A stretch of 7,042 nt of DNA from Acidocella sp. (GCA_029077775.1 JAQNCU010000150.1:1-7042); one strand, 5' to 3'. Positions 1 through 5,956 are shown, numbered from the stretch's first letter. Translations and numbers: made by a program. Notes: a model not told the origin generated them from the letters alone.

Positions 1-1
1 C

Positions 2-121
2 AAGAACCTGACCAATACCAGGCTGGAATTCACGCAAAGCGCATCGAGCGCCTATCCGGTACAGCGGGAGTTTTATGATGCGGATTACCTAGCGGGGCTG
101 CGTTATGATTTTGGTGGCTGA
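2..121 (+). CDS. C-terminal end of a TonB-dependent outer-membrane receptor (partial)
   Basis: Only the last 39 codons and the TGA stop are in the window; the start lies to the left. The reading frame is open from base 2 and ends in the residues YLAGLRYDFGG. An alternating polar/aromatic strand ending close to a terminal Phe is typical of the last beta-strand of outer-membrane barrels, and a phrase like 'Y-x-x-G-x-R-Y-D-F' is common at the end of TonB-dependent receptors. Here two glycines follow the Phe, which is slightly unusual. The inferred role is uptake of a large or chelated substrate across the outer membrane, driven by TonB. The same-strand genes that follow encode a secreted propeller and a secreted phosphatase, which fits a receptor for a phosphorylated substrate. 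It could also be another kind of outer-membrane barrel, since the plug and TonB box cannot be seen. Confidence 0.62.
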   Translation, partial: KNLTNTRLEFTQSASSAYPVQREFYDADYLAGLRYDFGG

Positions 122-135
122 CTTTGTGTCAGCCA
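115..135 (+). other. small hairpin over the receptor stop codon
   Basis: TGGCTGA (115-121) and TCAGCCA (129-135) pair perfectly as a 7-bp stem around a 7-base loop. The stem includes the stop codon of the upstream gene. No T-run follows, so it is not a classical terminator. It could mark an mRNA processing point or be chance. Confidence 0.3.
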
Positions 136-192
136 AGGCTGCCACGAAATTGTCATTTGCCGGTAAGTGCCTGTCTAGCTAGGACCCTGAGC

Positions 193-1230
193 ATGAAAAA
201 AATTTCTTATAAACCGATGTTCGCCTCGATGCTTCTGGCCCTGGCTGGTGGCCATGCCGCGCGTGCCGCCGCGCCGGTTTATCATCTGGTCGATACGCTG
301 AAGCTCGGCGGCGGTGTGAAATGGGATTATCTGCATTTCGATGGCCCGAGCGCGCGGCTGTATATTTCACACGGCACCGAGGTGGATGTGGTGGATACCA
401 AACATTTGCATGTGGTCGGCCTGCTCAAAGGAACCATCGGCAGCCACGGGATCGCGGTGGATGCGGTGAGCGGCGATGTGTTCGCCGATAGTGCGGCGAA
501 GCGCGAGGCGATTGCGTTCGACCCGAAGAGCTTCAAGCCGCTGGCGGAAACCCCTGTGGTGCTGGATGCGGATGGCATGGCCTATGACCCGGCGAGCCGC
601 CGGATATATGTGGTGGGCGGGGATGGCGAGGCGGTGACACCGATCGACGCCGCGACAAAGCAGGCGCAGCCGAATATCGCGCTGGGCGGGTCGCCCGAAT
701 TCCTCGCCGCCGACGGGGCCGGGTCGCTCTATGTGAACATCAACGACAAGAACCAGATGGTGCGGATCGACACGGCGACCGACAAGATCATCGCGCGCTG
801 GCCGCTTGGCAGCTGTGTCGGGCCCAAGGGCATGGCGATCGACCCGGCGCGGCGGCTGGTTTTCGCCTCCTGCGCGAATGCGGTGATGGTGGCGGTGAAT
901 GCCGATACCGGGGCGATTATGGCGACGCTGCCGATCGGCCGGGGGACGGATTCGGCGGCGTTCGACCCCGCGAGCGACCTTGCCTTCAGCGCCAATGGTG
1001 ATGGCAGTTTGAGCGTGATCTCAGACGCGACGGGTGTGCCGGAATTGCTGGGATCGGTGAAGACCATGCCAGGGGCGCGCACCATGGCGGTGGACCCGGC
1101 AACCGGGCGGGTGTTTCTGGTGACGGCGCGGGTGACGGCAACCACGCCAGCGCGCGGTGCGACCGGGCATCCGTATTACAAATTCGCGCCGGGCAGCCTG
1201 GAATTGCTGGTCTATGCGCTTGGCGCTTAA
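193..1230 (+). CDS. secreted YncE-like beta-propeller protein
   Basis: The product is 345 residues. I chose the ATG at 193 because AGGA at 181-184 is correctly spaced before it and because it gives a clean signal peptide: MKK start, hydrophobic core about residues 9-20, and probable cleavage after ARA near residue 26. The open frame extends further upstream (a TTG at 124), but that part does not look like a protein. The mature part has about six repeats of roughly 40 residues, with recurring 'G-M-A-x-D-P-x-x-x-x-x-Y/V-F-V' strands followed by 'x-I-D-x-A-T' turns (near residues 87-110, 128-155, 170-198, 213-240, 254-280 and 297-311). This is the pattern of YncE/YVTN-type seven-bladed propellers. 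Such proteins are periplasmic or exported, and their biochemical role is mostly unknown. The gene sits 71 bp after the receptor and overlaps the start of the phosphatase gene by 17 nt, so the three are probably co-transcribed. I infer a binding or scaffold role for the substrate of the module; no catalytic residues can be named. Confidence 0.85.
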   Translation: MKKISYKPMFASMLLALAGGHAARAAAPVYHLVDTLKLGGGVKWDYLHFDGPSARLYISHGTEVDVVDTKHLHVVGLLKGTIGSHGIAVDAVSGDVFADSAAKREAIAFDPKSFKPLAETPVVLDADGMAYDPASRRIYVVGGDGEAVTPIDAATKQAQPNIALGGSPEFLAADGAGSLYVNINDKNQMVRIDTATDKIIARWPLGSCVGPKGMAIDPARRLVFASCANAVMVAVNADTGAIMATLPIGRGTDSAAFDPASDLAFSANGDGSLSVISDATGVPELLGSVKTMPGARTMAVDPATGRVFLVTARVTATTPARGATGHPYYKFAPGSLELLVYALGA

Positions 1231-2386
1231 GCTCGGGCTCACGGCGTCACTGGTTATATTTGGGCTGGCTCAGGCGGCCACGGGGTTGCAGCGCGAACGT
1301 GTGGTGCTGTTGCTCCGCCACGGCATACGCCCACCCACGCACGAGCCCGCTTTGCCGGTCGCCGTAGCACCCGAAGCGTGGCCGGTATGGTCCACGCCGA
1401 ATGGAGAGTTAACCCCGCACGGGGCACAGGCCATCCGGCTTTTGGGGGCATTTGACCGGGCATGGCTGGCCCCGGGCAGCGCGTGCCCGGATTTTGCCGT
1501 GCACGCCGATGTGGATGAGCGTACGGTGCAAACCGGAATTGCCTATGCGGCGGGGTTCGCGCCGGGCTGCGCTGTGCAGGTCTCGCACCTACAAGCCGGG
1601 CCAGACCGGTTGTTCTCACCGCTGGATGGCGGTGTGCCCGGGTTTGACGCGGATATGGCGAAGGCCGCCATGCTGCAGAGCGCGGGCGGTGACTTGCAGG
1701 CCGTGGTGGCGGCGCACAAGGCCCTGTTCACCATGATGCAGAGCGTCTTGGCGCCCGGCGGCTCGACATTTTTGCACGCAAAGGCCGGGATTGTGCTGAA
1801 GGGCGCGGGCCGGATGCCCGAGGTGACCGGGCCGGTTAAACTCGGCGCCTCGGGTGCAGAGGATTTTCTGCTCGAATATCTCGACGACAAGCCGATGGAC
1901 CAGGTGGCCTGGGGCCGCGCCGGGCAGGATGAGATATTGGAACTTCTGGCACTGCATCCGCTGGCGTATCAGGTCACGGCCCAGCCCGCCTACATCGCAA
2001 AAGCAACGGCAGGCGGTATGGCGCACGCCATCCTGGCGGGGTTGACCGGCGGGCCGGCGGTACAAATCCTGGTGGGGCATGACACCAACCAGGCGGATCT
2101 GGCAGCGTTGCTGGGGCTGCATTGGACGCTTGGGGGCTATCCGGCGGATGACCCGCCGCCCGGTGGGGGGATTATGTTCACGCTGCTGCGCGATGGCGCG
2201 GGCGCGGAATACGTCACCGCAACGTACCAGGTGCAAACGCCGCGGGAGATCAGGAATTTGACGGTGCTCGATGCATCAAACCCGCCCGCACGGCAGGCTT
2301 TGCCGATCCCCGGTTGTGGGGATTCCGCGACCCCCACCGCCTGCAGATTGCCCGCTTTCAGGGCTCTGGTCGGGCGTCTGGACTAG
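1214..2386 (+). CDS. periplasmic histidine acid phosphatase, AppA/phytase type
   Basis: The product is 390 residues. The family hydrolyses phosphomonoesters at acid pH through a phospho-histidine intermediate; AppA members attack phytate (inositol hexakisphosphate). The catalytic signature RHGIRPP is at residues 35-41 (nucleophile His36), and the proton-donor motif GHDTN is at 288-292 (His289, Asp290). Other AppA-like landmarks are LTPHG at 66-70, ADVDERT at 98-104, 'PPPGGGIMF' at 314-322 and four cysteines (91, 119, 368, 377) placed to form two disulfides. The last pair sits in a 'GC-x8-C' tail like that of E. coli AppA. The ATG at 1214 was chosen because it gives a good signal peptide (MRLALKLG, hydrophobic core, cleavage near AQA-A about residue 21); a longer in-frame start at 1157 would bury this. 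The start lies within the last 17 nt of the propeller gene, which suggests translational coupling. HDTN favours phytase over glucose-1-phosphatase (HDSN in E. coli Agp), but the substrate is not proven. Confidence 0.93.
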   Translation: MRLALKLGLTASLVIFGLAQAATGLQRERVVLLLRHGIRPPTHEPALPVAVAPEAWPVWSTPNGELTPHGAQAIRLLGAFDRAWLAPGSACPDFAVHADVDERTVQTGIAYAAGFAPGCAVQVSHLQAGPDRLFSPLDGGVPGFDADMAKAAMLQSAGGDLQAVVAAHKALFTMMQSVLAPGGSTFLHAKAGIVLKGAGRMPEVTGPVKLGASGAEDFLLEYLDDKPMDQVAWGRAGQDEILELLALHPLAYQVTAQPAYIAKATAGGMAHAILAGLTGGPAVQILVGHDTNQADLAALLGLHWTLGGYPADDPPPGGGIMFTLLRDGAGAEYVTATYQVQTPREIRNLTVLDASNPPARQALPIPGCGDSATPTACRLPAFRALVGRLD

Positions 2387-2394
2387 GTCACTGC

Positions 2395-2460
2395 CTAGAG
2401 CGCGATGACTCCAGGTCCGCTCGTTTTGCGAGCGAACCTGGAGTCTGAATCGCCCTCTAG
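2395..2460. repeat. 66-bp palindromic element, copy 1
   Basis: The element begins CTAGAGCGCGAT and ends ATCGCCCTCTAG. Its core is a long hairpin: GACTCCAGGT (2407-2416) pairs with ACCTGGAGTC (2436-2445), and CGCTCG (2418-2423) with CGAGCG (2429-2434). One C/A mismatch separates the two stems and the loop is TTTTG. The outer ends also pair imperfectly, so the whole unit is a palindrome. It starts 9 bp after the phosphatase stop codon. A second copy at 2915-2980 matches 59 of 66 bases. It resembles in design the CTAGAGC-bounded intergenic palindromes of alphaproteobacteria (RIME-like), but the inner sequence differs. It may fold in mRNA as a 3'-end stabiliser or terminator. Confidence 0.85.
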
Positions 2461-2468
2461 ATATTTCG

Positions 2469-2531
2469 TTAGACCCGGATGATCCTTGATCGGATCTCAA
2501 AGCGATTCGATCAAGGATCATCCGGGTCTAA
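2469..2531. repeat. long perfect hairpin, 28-bp stem
   Basis: The left arm 2469-2496 pairs with the right arm 2504-2531 around a 7-base loop (TCAAAGC). The outer 24 pairs are perfect, then comes one G-T wobble and three more pairs. The arms start TTAGACCCGGATGATCC. Such a stem is far beyond chance and suggests a miniature mobile or REP-like element, or a strong RNA hairpin. No coding potential is seen. Its right end runs directly into the dispersed repeat that starts at 2529. Confidence 0.88.
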
Positions 2532-2606
2532 TACCAGCTGGCCTAAAGAATGACTCTTGGCGGGCAGCAAGCGCTTCTTTTTGTGAACAAAAAGAAGCAA
2601 AAAAAC
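2529..2606. repeat. dispersed hairpin repeat, copy A (complete)
   Basis: The unit starts TAATACCAGCTGGCCTAAAG and runs to a hairpin in which GCTTCTTTTTGT (2573-2584) pairs with ACAAAAAGAAGC (2587-2598), then a run of seven A and a C. Its first 56 bases match 6937-6992 at 55 of 56 positions, and its hairpin recurs at 6858-6881. The T-rich arm precedes the loop and the following run is A-rich, so it is not an intrinsic terminator for rightward transcripts. I associate this sequence, from memory, with Acetobacteraceae genomes, where it occurs many times between genes. Confidence 0.85.
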
Positions 2607-2659
2607 ATTATTAATCTGGGCGATTGGGGTTCCAGAAGCCCGGCACCGGCATAACAAAA

Positions 2660-2692
2660 GTTTTTTGCGCCGCTTTTTTTCAAAAAAGCGGC
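2660..2692. repeat. second hairpin of the composite repeat
   Basis: GCCGC followed by seven T (2669-2680) pairs with six A followed by GCGGC (2682-2692). Just before it, GTTTTTTGC (2660-2668) is complementary to GCAAAAAAAC at 2597-2606, apart from one extra A. The two hairpins of 2573-2692 are therefore the shoulders of a larger inverted structure with a variable centre of about 53 bases (2607-2659). Confidence 0.72.
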
Positions 2693-2724
2693 CGCTTACC
2701 TGGATGTGTCACTGTCTTCGCGGA

Positions 2725-2784
2725 TTGGCATAATACTGCGGGGCTGGTGGGGCGGCCGCGCGTCAGCAAAGAGTGTTATGCCAA
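2725..2784. repeat. spaced inverted repeat TTGGCATAA ... TTATGCCAA
   Basis: The 9-bp arms at 2725-2733 and 2776-2784 match perfectly, with 42 bases between them. A related motif, ATTGGTATAA, follows at 2803-2812. The enclosed segment contains the GC-rich 19-mer at 2745-2763. This looks like a remnant of a small palindromic element. No gene is visible. Confidence 0.5.
2745..2763. repeat. 19-bp GC-rich repeat (first of two)
   Basis: TGGTGGGGCGGCCGCGCGT is found here and again exactly at 6789-6807. In both places it lies among the other dispersed repeats, so it is probably a module of the same intergenic repeat family. Confidence 0.65.
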
Positions 2785-2914
2785 GTGTCATCCTTTACGG
2801 CGATTGGTATAACGCAATATTCTTCCGCTTATGGGCAGTATAAATTAGAAATATGTCAATCGATACCGCGATAGCGAAAGTTAGTTACCAAAAACGTCCC
2901 AATCCGACAGGCTG
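2785..2914. other. AT-richer stretch with no assigned feature
   Basis: This part of the 614-base gap between the phosphatase and the zinc-ribbon gene is visibly richer in A and T than its surroundings. I see no credible gene, RNA or well-spaced promoter in it. A perfect TTGACA occurs on the minus strand at 2854-2859, but no -10 box stands at a suitable distance. Foreign origin or remnant mobile DNA is possible but unproven. Confidence 0.4.
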
Positions 2915-2980
2915 CTAGAGCACGATGACTCTAGGTCCGCTCGTTTTGCGAGCGAACCTAAAGTCTGGATCGCCCTGTGG
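2915..2980. repeat. 66-bp palindromic element, copy 2
   Basis: Same orientation as copy 1 at 2395-2460, with 7 differences in 66 bases. The core stem keeps ACTCTAGGT (2929-2937) against ACCTAAAGT (2956-2964), plus the unchanged CGCTCG/CGAGCG inner stem and TTTTG loop. One C-G pair of copy 1 is a T-A pair here, changed on both sides, and one pair is lost (C against A). It ends 20 bp from the stop codon of the leftward zinc-ribbon gene, mirroring the way copy 1 follows the phosphatase gene. Confidence 0.83.
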
Positions 2981-3000
2981 CTTTATATTTAGAGCCAGAG

Positions 3001-3633
3001 TTATTTGAAGCCCCAGGATTTGAACAATGGCCCGGCGGCGGGGATAAGGCGAATGACCTCGTGACGTTCCAGCACGATGAGTGCGGCAAGCAGCAGGATG
3101 ACGAGAATGATGAACATGACCGGGTTGCTGGTGCGCACGCCCTGAGACGGGCGGGGGCGATCAGGTTCCAGCTCGATCTTGTTGTTGCGGGCGGCGGTAA
3201 CGAGGTCGGCGAAGCGGTCGGCACCTGGCGTGGCCGGGGCGGAACCCGTGTTGCCGTTGAGGAAAGCGGGCAGGTCTGGCGGGTCTGAGGGTGACAGGCT
3301 GGTGGGGTCTTCGGCCAAAGTCGCCTCATGCAAGGCGGCAGCGGCGGCTTCATCGACCGGGGTGCCGAAATGCGGTTGGTACGCATCGGGCTCTTGCGGG
3401 GGGGTGGAGTCAACCATTTTGGTTTCGGTCCGCCCGCCGCCCCATGGGGCGCTCTCAGCCAGGGTTTCAAGAGCTGGGGTGCCGTCTGGTGAGATATCAG
3501 GCCCGATCGCCGAAGGGGCGGCGTGGTTCCAGCCATGGCCGCAACGCTCACACAGGATGTCACGGGCGCGGCCTACCAAAGCATGGTCAGGAACCTCGTA
3601 TTCAGTTGAACAATTGGGGCATGACAGGCGCAT
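3001..3633 (-). CDS. MJ0042-type zinc-ribbon, single-pass membrane protein
   Basis: The product is 210 residues. The N-terminus MRLSCPNCSTEYEVPDHAL holds two CxxC pairs (Cys5/Cys8 and Cys28/Cys31), the MJ0042 zinc-ribbon pattern 'M-R-L-x-C-P-x-C-x-x-x-Y-x-V'. A long low-complexity linker rich in Pro, Ala, Ser and Thr (about 35-165) leads to one hydrophobic helix (about 172-188) and a short basic tail. The zinc ribbon should face the cytoplasm with the tail outside. Proteins of this build are often encoded beside ftsE in alphaproteobacteria; their function is unknown, and a regulatory or adaptor role for FtsEX is only a guess. I chose the ATG at 3633 because zinc ribbons of this family begin within a few residues of it. 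No Shine-Dalgarno is visible in front of it on the minus strand; the bases there read CTCCTT, the reverse of one. A TTG at 3672 would extend the protein by 13 residues without family support. Confidence 0.85.
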   Translation of the reverse strand: MRLSCPNCSTEYEVPDHALVGRARDILCERCGHGWNHAAPSAIGPDISPDGTPALETLAESAPWGGGRTETKMVDSTPPQEPDAYQPHFGTPVDEAAAAALHEATLAEDPTSLSPSDPPDLPAFLNGNTGSAPATPGADRFADLVTAARNNKIELEPDRPRPSQGVRTSNPVMFIILVILLLAALIVLERHEVIRLIPAAGPLFKSWGFK

Positions 3634-3649
3634 AAGGAGCGAATGAATG
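3634..3649 (+). promoter_or_regulatory. strong rightward Shine-Dalgarno in the ftsE leader, not used by ftsE itself
   Basis: AAGGAG (3634-3639) stands 7 bases before an ATG at 3647 and 3 bases before another at 3643. The 3643 frame encodes only MNGIISRTAQY and stops at 3678. The 3647 frame runs out of phase into ftsE and stops at 4150. FtsE itself starts about 140 bp downstream. This may be an upstream leader frame or a coincidence. Confidence 0.3.
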
Positions 3650-3651
3650 GC

Positions 3652-3682
3652 ATTATCAGCCGCACCGCGCAATATTGATCAA
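3652..3682 (-). promoter_or_regulatory. possible leftward promoter of the zinc-ribbon gene
   Basis: On the minus strand TTGATC (3682-3677) and GATAAT (3657-3652) resemble -35 and -10 boxes, with a long 19-base spacer. Transcription would begin only about a dozen bases before the ATG at 3633, consistent with a very short leader that lacks a Shine-Dalgarno. The spacer length makes this uncertain. Confidence 0.3.
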
Positions 3683-3779
3683 CGAGACGGGTGCGGAAAA
3701 GCCAAGAAATACGGGGTTGGCATCTTGCCCTCAGGCCGTGCATGGCGGCAGAGAGGAAGCAGGTGGGCGGCGAGAGCGC

Positions 3780-4460
3780 ATGGTGATCTTCGAGGATGTC
3801 TGGTTGAGATATCGCGAGCCGGGCCGAACCATGGGCCCGGCCAGCGATGTGCTGCGCGCGATCAGCTTCGAGATCCCCGATGGCGGTTTTTGCTGGCTCA
3901 CTGGGCCTTCCGGCGCGGGCAAGACCAGCCTGTTGAAGCTGATTTATCTGGCCGAGCCGCCAAGCCGGGGGCAGATCGAGGTGCTGGGGGTCGATGCTGC
4001 GGGCTTAAAGCGGCGGCAGGCGGCGATGCTGCGCCGCCGGATCGGCGTGGTGTATCAGGATTTTCGGCTGCTGGCGCATCTTTCGGTGTTCGACAATGTG
4101 GCGTTACCGATGCGTCTGGCGCGACGGGCGGAGGCGCATGTGCGCGCTGATGTGATGGAGATTTTGCAATGGGTGGGATTGGGGGCGAAACTGGAGGCGA
4201 TGCCCGCGATGCTCTCAGGCGGTGAGCAGCAGCGCGTGGCGATTGCCCGGGCGGTGGTGAACAGGCCGAAATTATTGCTGGCCGATGAGCCGACAGGGAA
4301 TTTGGACGATGAGCAGGCGGAGCGGTTGATGCGGCTGATCACGGCGCTGAACCAATTGGGCACAACAACGGTTGTCGGCACGCATAATATGAACCTGGTG
4401 GCCCGCTATCCGGCGCCACGGCTGGACATGGCCGAAGGGCGGTTGCGGCTTCATGGCTAG
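3780..4460 (+). CDS. ftsE: cell division ATP-binding protein FtsE
   Basis: The product is 226 residues, the normal FtsE length. FtsE is the cytoplasmic ABC ATPase of the FtsEX complex, which transmits ATP hydrolysis through FtsX to activate peptidoglycan hydrolases at the division site. The motifs are complete and in order: Walker A GPSGAGKTS at 42-50 (Lys48), Q-loop Gln93 in VVYQDFRLL, signature LSGGEQQR at 145-152, Walker B LLLADEP at 165-171 with catalytic Glu170, and H-loop His202. The 'F-E-D-V-W-L-R-Y' opening and the 'Q-D-F-R-L-L' Q-loop are characteristic of FtsE among ABC proteins. I chose the ATG at 3780 because the family begins M-I/V-x-F-E; the frame is open back to a TTG at 3675, but that stretch has no family resemblance. 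The Shine-Dalgarno is weak (AGGTGG at 3761-3766 or GAGAG nearer). The stop overlaps the ftsX start by 8 nt. Confidence 0.95.
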   Translation: MVIFEDVWLRYREPGRTMGPASDVLRAISFEIPDGGFCWLTGPSGAGKTSLLKLIYLAEPPSRGQIEVLGVDAAGLKRRQAAMLRRRIGVVYQDFRLLAHLSVFDNVALPMRLARRAEAHVRADVMEILQWVGLGAKLEAMPAMLSGGEQQRVAIARAVVNRPKLLLADEPTGNLDDEQAERLMRLITALNQLGTTTVVGTHNMNLVARYPAPRLDMAEGRLRLHG

Positions 4461-5325
4461 GTTGTTTATCCGCCGCGATGATCTGGGCTTGAGAACCGCG
4501 ATGGGCGAGGCGCTGTTGCCGATGCTGGTTGGGGCCATGAGTTTTCTGGCTGGTCTGGCGGTGGCGGGGGCGCTGGCGAGCGGGACATTGGCGCGGCACT
4601 GGCAGGGCGACACCGCGCGGGCCGTGACCATTCAGGTGCCCGCGAACGAGGCAAACGCGGTGCCAGCCGTGCTGGCCGCGACCCGGGCGACACCGGGGAT
4701 GAGCGATGTGCGCGTGCTGCCTGTGGCGGCAGTGGATGAATTGCTGAAGCCCTGGCTCGGCGATGATGTGGCGGCGCTGGGGTTGCCGATACCGATCGTG
4801 ATCGCGGCGGATGGACCGGGCGGGGATGGCTCGGCCCTGACGGCTTCACTTACCCGGGTCACGCCGGGGGTTCTGGTGCAGACCGGGGCGCTGTGGGCGG
4901 CGCGGGTGGCGGCGTTGACCGCGAGCCTGCGGGCCTGTGCCGCGGCGATGCTGGTGATTGTGGCGATGGTGGCCGCGGCGATGGTAACGCTGGCGACCCG
5001 GGCGGGGATCGCGCAGCGGCATTTCGAGATCGAGATTATCCACGGGCTGGGCGCGCTGGATGGCGACATCGCAAGGCGGTTCGCGGCCCGGGCGGCGTGG
5101 CTGGCATTGTTGGGCGGCGCGGGCGGGAGCCTGGCCGCAGGCCCGGTGCTGATGTGGTTATCCGGTCTGGCGGCACCCTTTGCCGGGGTCGCCCCGCAAA
5201 GCGCATGGCCGGGATTATCCCCGGCTTTGTGGTTTGTTCTGCCAACGCTGCCATTGCTGGCCGGGGGGATCGGCTGGGCGACAGCGCAGGTGACGGTGCG
5301 GCGCTGGCTGGGTCGGTTGACCTGA
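4453..5325 (+). CDS. ftsX: cell division membrane protein FtsX
   Basis: The product is 290 residues. FtsX is the inner-membrane partner of FtsE; its large periplasmic loop contacts peptidoglycan hydrolases or their activators. Four hydrophobic segments fit the FtsX topology: about 22-45, 161-182, 213-240 and 257-279. A periplasmic domain of about 115 residues lies between the first two. The segment FEIEIIHGLGALDGDIARRF (191-210), between helices 2 and 3, matches the FtsX/MacB-type coupling region 'E-I-x-x-x-x-G-A-x-x-x-x-I-x-x-x-F' that docks on the ATPase. The ATG at 4453 overlaps the end of ftsE by 8 nt, so translation is probably coupled. The sequence is very rich in Ala and Gly and is diverged from enterobacterial FtsX, as is usual in alphaproteobacteria, so the call leans on topology, the coupling motif and position after ftsE. 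Confidence 0.92.
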   Translation: MARLFIRRDDLGLRTAMGEALLPMLVGAMSFLAGLAVAGALASGTLARHWQGDTARAVTIQVPANEANAVPAVLAATRATPGMSDVRVLPVAAVDELLKPWLGDDVAALGLPIPIVIAADGPGGDGSALTASLTRVTPGVLVQTGALWAARVAALTASLRACAAAMLVIVAMVAAAMVTLATRAGIAQRHFEIEIIHGLGALDGDIARRFAARAAWLALLGGAGGSLAAGPVLMWLSGLAAPFAGVAPQSAWPGLSPALWFVLPTLPLLAGGIGWATAQVTVRRWLGRLT

Positions 5326-5936
5326 TGGCCAGACGCAGGCGCTTCCGGCAGAGATCGAACAGGCTGGCCTGGGTGATCCGCCCGGTGGCGGTGGTGTTCG
5401 GGGTCTGGGTGGCTGGGTTTTTGTTGTTCATCGGTATGGTGCTGCTGGAGGCGCCGCCGAACCCACTGCCGCCCGCCGATGGGATTGTGGCGCTGACCGG
5501 CGGCGATGACCGGGTGGCGACGGGGTTAGCACTTCTGGCCGCGCGTGACGCGCCTTTATTGTTAATTTCGGGTGCCGGGCGGGGGACGTATTTGGGCGAT
5601 TTCACCGCCGATGATGCAAGTGCGGCGACGCGCTATGCCAAGGCGATCACGCTCGGCCATATGGCAGACACGACACGGGGCAATGCGCTGGAGGCCGCGG
5701 GGTGGGCGGCGGCGCATCATATGACGTCTCTGATCATCGTGACGGCGGATTATCATATGCCGCGCGCGATGCTGGAAATGCGACGCACATTGCCGAAGGT
5801 GACGCTGACCCCCGTGCCGGTGGACCCCCCCGCGATGCGCAAGCTGGTCAGCATAAACACGCTGCGGCTGCTGGCGGTGGAATATTCCAAATATCTGGCG
5901 GTGAGATTTGGCCCCGCATGGCTGGGCGACTATTAG
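5325..5936 (+). CDS. DUF218 / YdcF-like membrane-anchored protein
   Basis: The product is 203 residues. A basic N-terminus (MARRRRFRQR) and one hydrophobic segment (about 18-41) anchor it in the inner membrane, with the main domain probably periplasmic. DUF218 hallmarks are present: ADGIVALTGGDDRVATGLAL at 51-70, LLLISGAG at 78-85, 'A-D-T-T-R-G-N-A-L-E-A-A' at 114-125 and VTADYHMPRAMLEMRR at 139-154. The family includes E. coli YdcF, which binds S-adenosylmethionine, and SanA/ElyC, which are linked to envelope integrity and peptidoglycan or carrier-lipid metabolism; the actual reaction here is unknown. The ATG at 5325 shares its A with the ftsX stop (TGATG), a classic coupled start, and it removes a long upstream extension that is only an alternative reading of ftsX. 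Its place right after ftsEX suggests a role in cell-wall growth or division. Confidence 0.88.
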   Translation: MARRRRFRQRSNRLAWVIRPVAVVFGVWVAGFLLFIGMVLLEAPPNPLPPADGIVALTGGDDRVATGLALLAARDAPLLLISGAGRGTYLGDFTADDASAATRYAKAITLGHMADTTRGNALEAAGWAAAHHMTSLIIVTADYHMPRAMLEMRRTLPKVTLTPVPVDPPAMRKLVSINTLRLLAVEYSKYLAVRFGPAWLGDY

Positions 5937-5956
5937 AGCCGTGTCCTGCCCCTGAA

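Noticed and set aside
2276..2521. Leftward 81-codon frame over the phosphatase 3' end
   Set aside because: It overlaps the coding end of the phosphatase and both palindromes; its composition follows those structures.
2573..2606. Hairpin plus homopolymer run as an intrinsic terminator
   Set aside because: For a rightward transcript the hairpin is followed by A residues, not U; leftward, the T-run comes before the hairpin. It is better described as a repeat.
2624..2812. Open frame of 62 codons in the middle gap
   Set aside because: It runs through the second hairpin and the inverted repeat, has no ribosome binding site and no recognisable domain.
2831..2859. Leftward TTGACA with a TATACT downstream
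   Set aside because: The two boxes are only 11 bases apart, too close for a sigma-70 promoter, and no hexamer at 16-18 bases resembles a -10 box.
2387..3000. CRISPR array in the repeat-rich gap
   Set aside because: There are only two copies of the 66-bp element, separated by more than 400 bp of other repeats, with no regular spacers and no cas gene nearby.
4893..5936. Long 347-codon reading of the DUF218 gene
   Set aside because: The first 144 codons are an out-of-phase reading of ftsX with Gly/Arg-rich, non-protein-like content; the start that shares a base with the ftsX stop is far more plausible.
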